DNA of 64,000 nt from AP-15 sp963785565. GTDB lineage: Bacteria; Pseudomonadota; Alphaproteobacteria; ATCC43930; CGMCC-115725. Below, one piece after another: positions 44,840 through 53,976 of this stretch. The stretch lies in the NCBI GenBank assembly GCA_963785565.1, contig CAWAVV010000013.1, forward strand, positions 446,927 through 510,926, in the 5' to 3' direction. The position numbers were made by a program, and so were the translations under genes. Under the pieces are notes generated by a model. That model ran no database searches. It was not told the DNA's origin and worked only from the letters and a program-made list of their open reading frames with translations. How positions within the stretch are numbered: the first letter of the stretch is position 1; each line of letters begins with the position of its first letter.

Positions 44840-46207
44840 TCAGATGCCAGCCGCGCCGCTTAGCGGTTCGGCGCAAAACATCGGGTCATCGAAGACGCTC
44901 GACGGCCGGGGGAGGCCGTAGTGCTCGCGCAGGGTGGCGCCGGCGTATTCGGTACGGAACAGGCCGCGGCGCTGCAATAGCGGGATGACCTCGGCGCTGA
45001 ATACGTCGAGTTGTCCGGGCAGCAAGGGCGGCATGATGTTGAAGCCGTCGGCCGCACCATCGGTGAACCAGTCCTCGATCAGGTCGGCGATCTGTTCCGG
45101 CGTGCCGGCGGCGACGTAATGGCCGCGGGCGCCGGCGAGGTAGCCGAGCAATTGCCGCAGGGTCAGCCGGTCGCGCCGCACCAGGTTCAGGATCACCTCG
45201 GTCCGGCTGCGCGCCGCCTCGACGGTGTCGGGGTCGGGGAAATCCTCCGGCGACAGCGGTCGGTCGAGCGGCAGGTGCGAGAAATCATGCCCGCCGAACC
45301 GGTTGGAGAGCCGCTTGCGCCCGACCTCGGGGTCGGTCAGATCGTTGACCTCGCGCGCCAGGCGCTGCGCCTCGTCCTCGGTCGAGCCGATCATCGCGTT
45401 GAGACCGGGCAGGATCAGCACCTCGTCGGGGTTGCGCCCTTCGGCGGCGGCCAGCGCCTTCAGATCGGCGTAGAATTCCTGCGCCGTCGCCTTTTCGACA
45501 TGGGCGGTGAAGACGGCGTCGGCATGACGCGCCGCGAAACGGCGGCCGGTGTCGGACGATCCCGCCTGGACCAGCACCGGCCGGCCTTGCGGGCAGCGCG
45601 GCAGGTTCAACGGCCCGGCCACCTGGTAGAAATCGCCGCGGTGGTTGATCGGCCGGATATGGTCCGCCCTGGCGTATTGGCCGCTGTCTCGGTCGTCGAC
45701 GACCGCGTCCTCGGCCCAGCTGTCCCACAATGCCTTGACCACGGTCATGAATTCCTCGCCGCGGGCATAGCGGTCGGCATGGCTGACCTGGCCGGCGCTA
45801 CCGAAATTGCGCGCCGCGGTGGCGAGCCACGAGGTGACGATGTTCCAGGCGGCGCGGCCGTTGCTGATATGGTCGATCGAGGCGAACTGGCGCGCGAGGT
45901 TGAACGGCTCGGTATAGGTGGTCGAGGCCGTGGCGATCAGCCCGATCCGGCTCGTCGAGACCGCTATCGCCGCCAGCACGGTTATCGGCTCGAGCCAGGT
46001 GCGCGCGGCCTGCGCCACATCCCCGCCGAGCGCCAGCTGATCGGCGAAGAAGATCGAGTCGAACAGCGCCGCCTCGGCCCGCTGCGCCAGATCCTGGTAA
46101 TAGCGGATGTCGGTCAGCGCCAATGACGAGGAGTCCGGGTGCCGCCATGACGCCTCGTGATGGCCGCGGCTGTGGATGAACAGGTTCAGGTGCAACTGCC
46201 GCTGCAT
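44840..46207 (-). CDS. LLM-class FMN-dependent monooxygenase (NtaA/SnaA/DszA type)
   Basis: About 455 residues from the ATG at 46207 after AGGGA. TIM-barrel luciferase-like oxidase with 'LHLNLFIHSRGHHEASWRHP', 'LIATASTTYTEPFNLARQFA', 'SNGRAAWNIVTSWLATAARN' and 'PVLVQAGSSDTGRRFAARHA', the marks of the NtaA/SnaA/DszA subgroup that oxidises chelators, sulfur or nitrogen compounds with FMNH2. A flavin reductase is not adjacent. It overlaps the 3' end of a RidA gene by 22 bases; that pairing is also seen in nitrogen-compound catabolic operons. Confidence 0.88.
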   Translation of the reverse strand: MQRQLHLNLFIHSRGHHEASWRHPDSSSLALTDIRYYQDLAQRAEAALFDSIFFADQLALGGDVAQAARTWLEPITVLAAIAVSTSRIGLIATASTTYTEPFNLARQFASIDHISNGRAAWNIVTSWLATAARNFGSAGQVSHADRYARGEEFMTVVKALWDSWAEDAVVDDRDSGQYARADHIRPINHRGDFYQVAGPLNLPRCPQGRPVLVQAGSSDTGRRFAARHADAVFTAHVEKATAQEFYADLKALAAAEGRNPDEVLILPGLNAMIGSTEDEAQRLAREVNDLTDPEVGRKRLSNRFGGHDFSHLPLDRPLSPEDFPDPDTVEAARSRTEVILNLVRRDRLTLRQLLGYLAGARGHYVAAGTPEQIADLIEDWFTDGAADGFNIMPPLLPGQLDVFSAEVIPLLQRRGLFRTEYAGATLREHYGLPRPSSVFDDPMFCAEPLSGAAGI

Positions 46208-46635
46208 CGGGCGTGATCCCTGGTTTGTGCTCGCTGGCCGGTCAGCCGCCGGCCGGCCCCGATATGGGCGACCGCGTCGATTTCGACCTTCAGCGAAGGG
46301 GCGGCCAGGGCGGCCACCTGCACCAGGGTCGAAGCCGGGAAATTGCCGGTGAAAAATTCGCGGCGGGCCTGCCACACCTTTTCGCGCTGGGTGATGTCGG
46401 TGACGAAGATCGTGACCTTCATGACGTCGGCCATCGTGCCGCCGGCGGCCTCGACCAGATGGCGGATCTTGGTGAAGATGGCCTTGGCCTGGACGTATTC
46501 ATCGCCGGCGGCGTCGCTGCCGCGCGCGGTCATGCCGGCGACATAGGCGAAGCCGCCGGCCACCAGGCAGTTCGACCAGGTGCCGGGTTGCGGCTCGGGC
46601 ACTTCGGAGCTCGTGGCGCGGATGATATTGCTCAT
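46186..46635 (-). CDS. RidA/YjgF-family deaminase-like protein
   Basis: A protein of 149 residues: 'CLVAGGFAYVAGMTARG', 'IFTKIRHLVEAAGGTMADVM', 'VTIFVTDITQREKVWQARRE' and 'STLVQVAALAAPSLKVEIDA'. RidA proteins hydrolyse reactive enamines/imines or, in Rut-type pathways, process peroxy or aminoacrylate intermediates. The conserved Arg before 'E' appears shifted ('PSLKVEIDAVA', normally RVEIE), so the deaminase activity is uncertain. The C-terminal ~20 residues are an extension overlapping the LLM gene. Confidence 0.85.
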   Translation of the reverse strand: MSNIIRATSSEVPEPQPGTWSNCLVAGGFAYVAGMTARGSDAAGDEYVQAKAIFTKIRHLVEAAGGTMADVMKVTIFVTDITQREKVWQARREFFTGNFPASTLVQVAALAAPSLKVEIDAVAHIGAGRRLTGQRAQTRDHARCSGSCT

Positions 46636-46812
46636 GGGCTGCTCCCTTAAAGAGCTTCAGCTTAGTCTCCCGCCAAACCGGCTGAAAAGGACCTCGACGG
46701 CAGGCCCAGCCACTGCGCGGGTCTCGCTCACCTGGCGGTCGGCCGTAGCGGTTGACAAATCCCGGCGCGGGGGTCAGCAATTCGGGCGGCGGTTGCGCCT
46801 GTTGGAGGAACA

Positions 46813-47714
46813 ATGCTTTCAGAAACCACCCTCGCCGCTTATCGGCGCGACGGGTTTGTCGTGCTCCCCGATATCCTGACGTCGAGCGAGGTGGAAGCCC
46901 TGCGCCGCGTTACCGACGGGTTCGTGCAGGGCGCGCGCTCGGTCGCCGCCAATGACGAGATTTACGACCTCGAGGATACGCATTCCGCGGCCGAGCCGCG
47001 GGTGCGGCGGATCAAGACCCCGCATCTGCATCACCCCGAATACGCGCGGGCCGCCCGCCATCCGAAAATCGTCGCGGTGCTGAAGGATTTGTGGGGCACG
47101 GTGCGCTTCGATACCGGCAAGCTGAACATGAAATCGGCCGGCTACGGCGCGCCGATCGAATGGCACCAGGATTGGGCGTTCTATCCGCACACCAACGAGG
47201 ACCTCGCCGCGGTCGGGATCATGCTCGACGATTGCGAGATGGAGAACGGGCCGATGATGGTGGTCCCCGGCAGCCACCGGGGCCCGATCTATGACCATCA
47301 CGGCCCCGACGGCCGGTTTTGCGGCGCGATTGACCCGCGACGACCGCGATATCGGAATGTCGCGGGCGGTCGCCGTGTCTCGGCAAGGCGGGGTCGATCA
47401 CCGTGCACCATGTACGCGCGGTGCACGGTTCGGCGACCAATTTCTCGGGCAAGGAACGCCGGTTTCTGCTGTTCCAATATCGCGCCGCCGATGCCTGGCC
47501 ATTGCTCGGCTTCAAGGACGGGATCGAGAAATTCGACGAGTTGCTGCTCGCCGGCGAGCCGACCTTGATGCCGCGCCTTGCCCCGGTGCCGGTCCGTCTG
47601 CCATTGCCGCCTGCGGAATATCAAGGCTCGATCTACGAGAACCAGCGCGCTGCCGGCCGGCGGTTTTTCGCGACCGCGGCAGAACAGCAGCAGGTCGCGG
47701 TCGCAGCCGAATAG
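46813..47714 (+). pseudogene. Phytanoyl-CoA dioxygenase family protein, two frameshifts
   Basis: An AGGAG ribosome site precedes 'MLSETTLAAYRRDGFVVLPD'. The 2-oxoglutarate/Fe(II) dioxygenase features are the HxD in 'IEWHQDWAFYPHTNEDLAAV' and 'ENGPMMVVPGSHRGPIYDHH'. After ~47330 the frame shifts, then again near 47385, and the distal His region 'GSITVHHVRAVHGSA' plus 'RRFLLFQYRAADAWPL' follow to 47714. Both breaks are one-base events. The intact enzyme would be ~300 residues. Substrate unknown. Confidence 0.8.
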
Positions 47715-47806
47715 CCGCCGCCGCGATACTGTCTTAGCGCGCCGAATAGCGGGCGTCCTGGTGGGTGAAGAGGTCCGCCGCTTGCGGGGAGCGGTAACCC
47801 GCTTCG

Positions 47807-48863
47807 CTAAGCCCGCGCTTCGAGGATCATGTTGAACGGCGTTTCCGTGGCGCGGCGGACATGGCGGAAGCCGCCGGCGGTAATGACTTCGCGCAACTTC
47901 GCCTCGCCGGCTTGCGCACCCAATGCCGCACCCACTTCCTGGGCCAATGAGGTCGGCACGCACACCATCGTTGAACCAGCGTAATAGATGCGGCCGATCG
48001 GGTTCAGATTGTCTTCGAGTCGGTCGCCCGCCATAGGCTCGACGATCATCCACGAACCGTCCGGTTTCAAGGACTGGCGGACATGTGCCGCCGCGCCCGC
48101 CGGATCGCCCATGTCGTGCAGGCAGTCGAAAAACGCGACGAGATCAAAGTCCTTTTCCGGGTAGTTCTTCGCCGTGCCGACCTCGAACCGGGTGTTCGCG
48201 GCGACACCATGCTCGCGGGCATGAGCCTGGGCGTGCTCGATAGAGCTTGGGTGATAGTCGTAGCCGATGAATTGCGAGTTCGGAAAAGCCTTCGCCATGA
48301 TCGCGGTCGACACGCCGTGGCCGCAGCCTACATCGGCGACCTTAGCGCCCCTCTCCAGCTTTGAGACCACCCCATCGAGCGCCGGCAACCAGTTGCTGAC
48401 CAGATTGTTATGATAGCCAGGGCGGAAAAACCGCGCCACCGCGCAAAACAGGCAGGTCGCCTGATCGCCCCAGGCCACGCCGCCGCCGGTCTTGAACGCC
48501 GGCTCGACCTTCGCTTGGTTCTCGATCATGGCTGCCATCGCTTCGAAAGCCCCGGCCATGTAAACCGGGCTGTCCTCGATCGCAAAAACCATCGCCTGCT
48601 CGGGCGGCAATGTGAATTTTTGCGTCGCCGGGTCATAGGAGACATAGTTCGATGCCGCCTGGTGCGACAGCCATTCGCGCAGATAGCGCTGGTTGACGCC
48701 GGCTGCGGCGGCCAGCTCGGCCACCGTCATCGGGCCGCGTTCGTGCATGACGCTTGTAGAGGCCGAGCGCATCGCCGATCCGGACCAATGCGACGCTCGC
48801 TGCGCCACCCAGATCCGACAGCATCTGCCCGACGAATTGGTGTAATTTGGCGTCGTCGACCAT
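47807..48863 (-). pseudogene. SAM methyltransferase with N-terminal winged helix, one frameshift
   Basis: Start at 48863 after GGGAGGAT: 'MVDDAKLHQFVGQMLSDLGG' 'AASVALVRIGDALGLYK', then a one-base frameshift near 48750, then 'MTVAELAAAAGVNQRYLREW' (winged helix dimerisation domain) and the methyltransferase core 'GAKVADVGCGHGVSTAIMAK' and 'FDLVAFFDCLHDMGDPAGAA'. The architecture is that of O-/N-methyltransferases related to rRNA-unlinked UbiE/SmtA types. It follows the GNAT gene by 34 bases on the same strand. Confidence 0.8.
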
Positions 48864-48897
48864 TTTTGGATCCTCCCGCAGTAAGATTATTGTAATA

Positions 48898-49402
48898 TTA
48901 TCCCGCGTCGCTCGCATCGTCAATCCCGCGCATCGTCATCTCGACATGGGTGACCCCGAAATCGTCGAAGGGCTCGGACGTCACCGCAAAGCCGAAGCCT
49001 TCGTAAAACGGCACCAGATGGCGCTGCGCGCGCAGCACTAAGAGCCGCCCCGGGTAATCGTCGCGACATAGGCCGAGGGCGCCTGTCCATCAATATCCGT
49101 CCGAGCCCCCGCCCACGCAGATGCGGGGTAAGCGCCACCCGGCCGAGGCTGACCGATGGTGGCGGCCCGGGCATCGGCGCCAAGCGGAGATAGCCGCCGA
49201 GCACGCCCGCTTCACGCAGCAGCAAATGCCGCGCGGTCTGGTCGAGGCCGTCGAGGTCGGGATAAGGCGATCCCTGCTCGACGACGAAGATGTCCTGGCG
49301 GAATCGCAGGACGTCGTAGAGTTCATGCGCCGATAGCTGCTCGAAGCGACGCCATTCGAACGAGATTTCCGGCGTGATCTCTGGCAAGCTCTTTCTCTCC
49401 AT
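48898..49402 (-). pseudogene. ElaA-like GNAT acetyltransferase, one frameshift
   Basis: The N-terminal two-thirds read 'ELYDVLRFRQDIFVVEQGSP' and 'YPDLDGLDQTARHLLLRE', characteristic of the ElaA subgroup, then 'VALTPHLRGRGLGRILMD' (acetyl-CoA loop). At about 49085 one extra base shifts the frame; the C-terminus continues in the next frame as 'ALGLCRDDYPGRLLVLRAQR', 'HLVPFYEGFGFAVTSEPFDD' and 'VEMTMRG', ending at 48898. The complete protein would have ~165 residues. Substrate unknown. Confidence 0.78.
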
Positions 49403-49425
49403 CTCTCTAGTCGAGGGCAGGTGTC

Positions 49426-50307
49426 ATGCAACAGCGCGACTATGGCCCGTTTCCGTACACGCCGATCAACGACCGGCCCAAGCTCGAATGGCCGGGCGGC
49501 GCGCGCCTCGCGGTGTGGGTCATCCCCAATATCGAGTTCTTTCCGTTGACCAAGGGTATTTCCGGCCATCCTGGCACACCGGCCGGCAATCCGCCGTCAG
49601 TGCGGGCCTGGGCGCAACGGGATTACGGCAACCGGATCGGCATCTGGCGGATCATGGATGTGCTCAGCAAGCACGGCGTCCGCGCCAGCCCGACCCTCAA
49701 CAGCGACATCTGCGACCATCATCCGCAGATCGTCCGCGCCGCGATCGAGCTCGGCTGGGAGATCCTCGGCCACAACCAGACGAACAGCGTGTGGCTCGAC
49801 GCGTTGAGCCCCGAGGAGGAACGGCGCACGATCGCGCGCACCTTGTCGCGCATCGCCGAGATGACCGGCAAAAAGCCGCTCGGCTGGCTCGGCTCCGGTC
49901 TCGCCGAGACTTGGCACACGCTCGATTTCCTCGCCGAGGAGAGTTGTCTCTACGTTGCCGACTGGGTCAATGACGACCAGCCCTATTTGATGGATATCGG
50001 CGGCAAACCGCTGGTCTCGATCCCCTATTCCTACGAGATCAACGACGCGCCGCACTTCAATTACCGGAACGGCACAATCGGCGAGTTCGAGGCGATGATC
50101 CGCCGCCAGTTCGACACGCTCTATGCCGAAGGCGCGCAATCGGGCCGGGTCATGGCGATCTGCCTGCACCCCTATCTGATCGGCGTGCCGCACCGCATCG
50201 CCGGGCTCGACTCGGCGCTAAAATACATCCGCGCGCATGACGGCGTCTGGTTCGCCACCGGCGAAGAGATCGTGCGCCACTGGCTGCAGTCGGGCGCGAC
50301 TTTCTGA
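49426..50307 (+). CDS. Polysaccharide deacetylase-family (PuuE-like) amidohydrolase
   Basis: A protein of 293 residues: 'RDYGPFPYTPINDRPKLEWP', 'RIGIWRIMDVLSKHGVRASP', 'LNSDICDHHPQIVRAAIELG', 'EILGHNQTNSVWLDALSPEE' and 'AICLHPYLIGVPHRIAGLDS'. The NodB-fold metal site seems altered: the usual SHxxxH reads 'GHNQTN', as in PuuE allantoinases and relatives that act without or with a different metal. It lies divergent from the GNAT/methyltransferase pair. A role in degrading an amide or ureide is inferred. Confidence 0.82.
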   Translation: MQQRDYGPFPYTPINDRPKLEWPGGARLAVWVIPNIEFFPLTKGISGHPGTPAGNPPSVRAWAQRDYGNRIGIWRIMDVLSKHGVRASPTLNSDICDHHPQIVRAAIELGWEILGHNQTNSVWLDALSPEEERRTIARTLSRIAEMTGKKPLGWLGSGLAETWHTLDFLAEESCLYVADWVNDDQPYLMDIGGKPLVSIPYSYEINDAPHFNYRNGTIGEFEAMIRRQFDTLYAEGAQSGRVMAICLHPYLIGVPHRIAGLDSALKYIRAHDGVWFATGEEIVRHWLQSGATF

Positions 50308-50335
50308 GCGCTGTCGCAGCCGCGGCGCCTGGTTG

Positions 50336-50656
50336 TTACCCGCCGGGAGCGCGATAGTTGACGCTCTTGGCGAGGGCCTGGTCGACTTCCTCGACGGTCA
50401 GCAACGCCGTCGTCCGGGTGCGCGCCAGCCCCGCCGCCGAGACCGCGATTCCCAGCGCGGCGGCGGTCACATTGTCGGGCAGATCGACGATCACATAGGC
50501 GTCGTCGGGGCCGAGGGCGTTGTAGAAGCACTCGACTTTGCCGCCGACGCCCTCGACCGCCGTGGCGACCGCTCGCCTGCGGCCGGAGGCCTTGTCTCGC
50601 TGCAAGCCGCGCAGACCCTCCGCGGTGTAAGACGCCGAGATCAGATATTTGGGCAT
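50336..50656 (-). CDS. GYD-domain protein
   Basis: A protein of 106 residues: 'PKYLISASYTAEGLRGLQRD' and 'VIVDLPDNVTAAALGIAVSA', the GYD-domain pattern (here 'GPDDAYVIVDLPD' replaces the GYD triplet). Dimeric alpha/beta-barrel-like small proteins of unknown function, common as single genes in alphaproteobacteria. Confidence 0.85.
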   Translation of the reverse strand: MPKYLISASYTAEGLRGLQRDKASGRRRAVATAVEGVGGKVECFYNALGPDDAYVIVDLPDNVTAAALGIAVSAAGLARTRTTALLTVEEVDQALAKSVNYRAPGG

Positions 50657-50742
50657 TTCCGTACCTCCCTGAGATCGCCCGTTTCGCTGACGGGCGCAGC
50701 TCAGAGATTACATCGGGCTGATCGCGCCGGCCAGCGTTGCCG

Positions 50743-51189
50743 TTACTCCCGTCTCGACTGCGCCTTCAGCGCGGCAAGCTCGCGGCGCAGCGCGCGCAAC
50801 TCCTCGAACCGGGTGGTGACGTCGCGTAGAAACGCGGCGATCCCGACCATCGCATCGGCATCGTCGTGCACCGGCAGAATGGTAAATTCGATCGAGATGC
50901 GCTTACCGTCCTTGCGCATTGCCGGCACGGCCAGCACCTCGCCCTCTCCGTAGCGGCTCGCGGCGCCCGCCATGACCCGGTGGTAGCCCTCCCAATGGCG
51001 GGCGCGTTGCGGCTCGGGCACGATCAAGTCCAGAGTTTGGCCCAGCGCCTCGTCCGGTTCGTAACCGAAGATGCGAGTCGCCGAGGCATTCCAGAACCGG
51101 ATCTTGCCCTCCCGATCGGCATAGACGACCGCGTCGGGACCGTCGGTCGCCAGAAGCTGTAGAAACCCGGTCGGCAGCTCATCGCTCAT
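50743..51189 (-). CDS. Stand-alone PAS-domain sensor protein
   Basis: About 148 residues from the ATG after GGAGGAA. A single PAS fold: 'AVVYADREGKIRFWNASATR', 'IFGYEPDEALGQTLDLIVPE', 'RKDGKRISIEFTILPVHDD' and 'GIAAFLRDVTTRFEELRALR', then a short coiled coil. No kinase or output domain is attached, so it probably acts by protein contact. Relatives often bind haem or act next to stress genes; no haem His can be assigned with confidence. Same strand as the chromate transporter genes. Confidence 0.85.
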   Translation of the reverse strand: MSDELPTGFLQLLATDGPDAVVYADREGKIRFWNASATRIFGYEPDEALGQTLDLIVPEPQRARHWEGYHRVMAGAASRYGEGEVLAVPAMRKDGKRISIEFTILPVHDDADAMVGIAAFLRDVTTRFEELRALRRELAALKAQSRRE

Positions 51190-51210
51190 CTGTTCCTCCA
51201 ACCTAATCGC

Positions 51211-51753
51211 TCACCTGCCGAAACAAGCGGCGAGGCCGAAGAGTACGCCGCTTGCCGCGAACAAAATCAGCGGATTGAGCCGCGGCCAGCGCAGCAGCAC
51301 GACCGTCGCCACAATCGCCGCCGCCCAAACCGCGCGGCCGCCGGACACCTGCAAAACCGCGAGACCGCCGGCCAGCACCAACCCGGCGGCGATCGGCGCC
51401 AAGCCCTGCTCGATTGCCGCGTGCCAAGGCGAGCCGCGCCACCTGCCCCACATTCGCGCCGCTCCATAGACCAGCAGCGAGGACGGCAGATAGAGCGCCA
51501 CCGTCGCGGTCAAGGCGCCCGCCCAGCCCGCGACCTTCCAGCCGATCAGCGCCGACAGCATCGTACCGGGGCCGGGTGCGGCGCGCGAGATCGCGAACAA
51601 ATCGGCAAATTGGCGTTGCGTCGTCCAATGGTGGACGCCGACCGCCTGATGCTCGATCTCGGCCAGCAGCGAGGCGCCGCCGCCGATCGAAAGCAAGGAC
51701 AGCGGGCCAAAGACAAAGATCAGGGCGAGCAATACCCGCCAATCGTCGGGCAT
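51211..51753 (-). CDS. Chromate transporter, second half-size subunit
   Basis: A protein of 180 residues with ~6 membrane segments. 'FGPLSLLSIGGGASLLAEIE' and 'FADLFAISRAAPGPGTMLSA' are the CHR-domain motifs (SIGG and PGP). The start lies 1 base beyond the stop of the other half-size gene. Paired short CHR proteins form a heterodimeric exporter of chromate or a related oxyanion. Confidence 0.88.
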   Translation of the reverse strand: MPDDWRVLLALIFVFGPLSLLSIGGGASLLAEIEHQAVGVHHWTTQRQFADLFAISRAAPGPGTMLSALIGWKVAGWAGALTATVALYLPSSLLVYGAARMWGRWRGSPWHAAIEQGLAPIAAGLVLAGGLAVLQVSGGRAVWAAAIVATVVLLRWPRLNPLILFAASGVLFGLAACFGR

Positions 51754-51754
51754 G

Positions 51755-52330
51755 TCAGCTCCGCCTCCGCTGCACCAGAGCGAGGCCGATGCTCAGCGGG
51801 GCCAGGCACAGGATCACCGGCAGCATCGGCCAGCGCAGCACGCCGACCGAGAGCACGGTCGCGATCGTGATCAGGATCTGCCCGATCTGCGAGGCGCCGC
51901 GCGGGATCAGCACCAGCCCGGTGGCAAAGGTCAGCCCGATCGCCGCCGCCGCGACCCCGTCGAGAACGGCGTGCGCCACCTCGCTGCCGGCGATCCTGGC
52001 ATAACCCGCGGCCAACGCCACCACGATCACCAGCGGTCCCGACAACAGCCCGACCACCGCCGTCAACGCGCCCAGGCCGCCGCGCAGCCTTTGCCCGACC
52101 TGGACCGTCAGATTGACCCCGGCCGAGCCCGGCATCAGCCGGCTGAGCCCGACATCGGTCAGAAACGTCTGATCGCTGATCCAATGCCGGCGCTGCACAA
52201 AGGCGCGGTAGAGCCAGGCCGCAGTGCCGCCGCCAAAGCTGGTCACGCCGAGCCGGAAAAACGCCGCGAAAATCGCCGGCAGGCTTACCCGCGCCGTGCC
52301 GTCCGCATGCCGATCAGTGATCTCGGCCAC
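51755..52330 (-). CDS. Chromate transporter, first half-size subunit
   Basis: About 191 residues from the GTG at 52330; the longer frame upstream is antisense to the dehydrogenase gene and rejected. 'FFRLGVTSFGGGTAAWLYRA' and 'FLTDVGLSRLMPGSAGVNLT' are the CHR motifs (note PGS instead of PGP). Co-transcribed with the next CHR gene. Divergent from the TcuA-like gene with a ~145-base shared promoter region. Confidence 0.85.
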   Translation of the reverse strand: MAEITDRHADGTARVSLPAIFAAFFRLGVTSFGGGTAAWLYRAFVQRRHWISDQTFLTDVGLSRLMPGSAGVNLTVQVGQRLRGGLGALTAVVGLLSGPLVIVVALAAGYARIAGSEVAHAVLDGVAAAAIGLTFATGLVLIPRGASQIGQILITIATVLSVGVLRWPMLPVILCLAPLSIGLALVQRRRS

Positions 52331-52475
52331 AGCACCCTTCCGCCCGATCGCCCCAGCAGCGAGGTTATCCCTTGCTCCGACACTGGGCGAGCGGCTTTGC
52401 GCTGCAGATTGACCATTGCCGGACCGGGTGCGACGCTTTGCCGAAAGCGCGAAGGAACGGCTGGAGAGTCGGGCG

Positions 52476-53976
52476 ATGGAAATCGACGGGCGCGAACAGT
52501 TCGACGTGATCGTGGTCGGGGCCGGCAATGCCGCGACCTGCGCGGCGCTGTCGGCGCGTGAAAGCGGCGCCACGGTGCTGATGCTCGAAGTGGCGCCCGA
52601 GGACCAGCGCGGCGGCAATTCGGCCTTTACCGGCGGCGCGTTTCGGGTCGTCTATCACGGCGGCGAGGACCTCGCCGCGGCTGATCCCGGACATGAACGA
52701 GACCGAGCTCAAGGACGTCGATTTCGGCACCTATACCGAGGAGCAGTATTTCGACGATATGGGCCGGCTGACCCAGTACCGCTGCGACCCCGATTTGACC
52801 GAGATCCTGATCCGCAGCAGCTTTGCCGCCGGCGTGTGGATGCGGGAAAAGGGCGTGCGGTTTCAGCTCGGGCTCGGCCGCCAGGCGTTCCGGGTCGACG
52901 GCAAGTTCAAATTCTGGGGCGGGCTCGCCTGCCACATCTGGGGCGGCGGCAAGGAGTTGGTCAAGGCATTGCACGCTCGCGCCGCGCGCGACGGGATCGA
53001 GGTGCTTTACGAGACGCCGGCGATCGCCTTGCTGACCGGCGACCGCGGGATCGAGGGGGTTCGGGTGCGCCACCAGGGCCGTATCCGCGACTTGCGGTCA
53101 AAGGCGGTGGTGCTGGCCTGCGGCGGGTTCGAGGCCAATGCCGAGATGCGGGCGCGCTATCTCGGGCCGAATTGGGACCTCGCCAAGGTGCGCGGCTCGC
53201 GCTTCAACACCGGCCAGGGGCTGAAGATGGCGATCGATCTGGGTGCGGCGGTCGCCGGGCACTGGTCGGGCGCGCATTCGGTCGCCTGGGATTTGAACGC
53301 GCCGCCCTTTGGCGACCTCGATGTCGGCGACCGCTTTCAAAAGCATAACTATCCGTTCGGCATCATCGTCAACGCGCGCGGCGAGCGTTACTTGGACGAG
53401 GGTCTCGATTTCCACAGCTACACTTATGCCAAATACGGCGGCGAGATCCTGAACCAGCCGGGCATGTTCGCCTGGCAGATCTTCGACCAGAAAGTCGTGC
53501 ATCTATTGCGCGAAGAGTACCGCATCCCGCGCATCACCAAGGAGAAGGCCGACAGTTTCGAGGCCCTGGCGCCACGGCTCGAAGGCGTCGACCCGGCTCG
53601 TTTTCTGGAGACGGTGCGCGCGTTCAACGCCGCTCCGCGGCCCGAGGCGCCGTTCAACCCCAACATCCATGACGGGCTGCGCACGACTGGTCTGGCGATC
53701 GACAAGACCAACTGGGCCCAGCGCCTCGACACCCCACCTTACGAGGCCTATGCGGTGACGACCGGCATCACCTTTACTTTCGGCGGGCTCAAGATCACCA
53801 ACGAGGCGCAAGTCGAGGACACCACCGGCCACCCGATCCCCGGCCTCTTCGCCGCCGGCGAAATGGTCGGCGGGCTCTTTTACCATAATTACGCCAGCGG
53901 CACCGGGCTGATGTCCGGCGCCGTCTTCGGCCGCCTCGCCGGGAGGGGTGCGGCAGCCGGGGCGAAGGGGAGGTGA
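52476..53976 (+). pseudogene. FAD-dependent tricarballylate dehydrogenase-like (TcuA), one frameshift
   Basis: Start at 52476 after GGAGAG. 'FDVIVVGAGNAATCAALSAR' (FAD ADP-binding motif) and 'GGNSAFTGGAFRVVYHGGED' are in the first frame; one extra G near 52680 shifts into 'NETELKDVDFGTYTEEQYFD', which continues to 53976 with 'AVVLACGGFEANAEMRARYL' and 'GLFAAGEMVGGLFYHNYASG'. These are the features of TcuA and related fumarate-reductase-type flavoproteins. The expected reading GCCGCGCTGATC has become GCCGCGGCTGATC, an indel typical of sequencing. The stop overlaps the aldo/keto reductase start by 4 bases. Confidence 0.85.
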
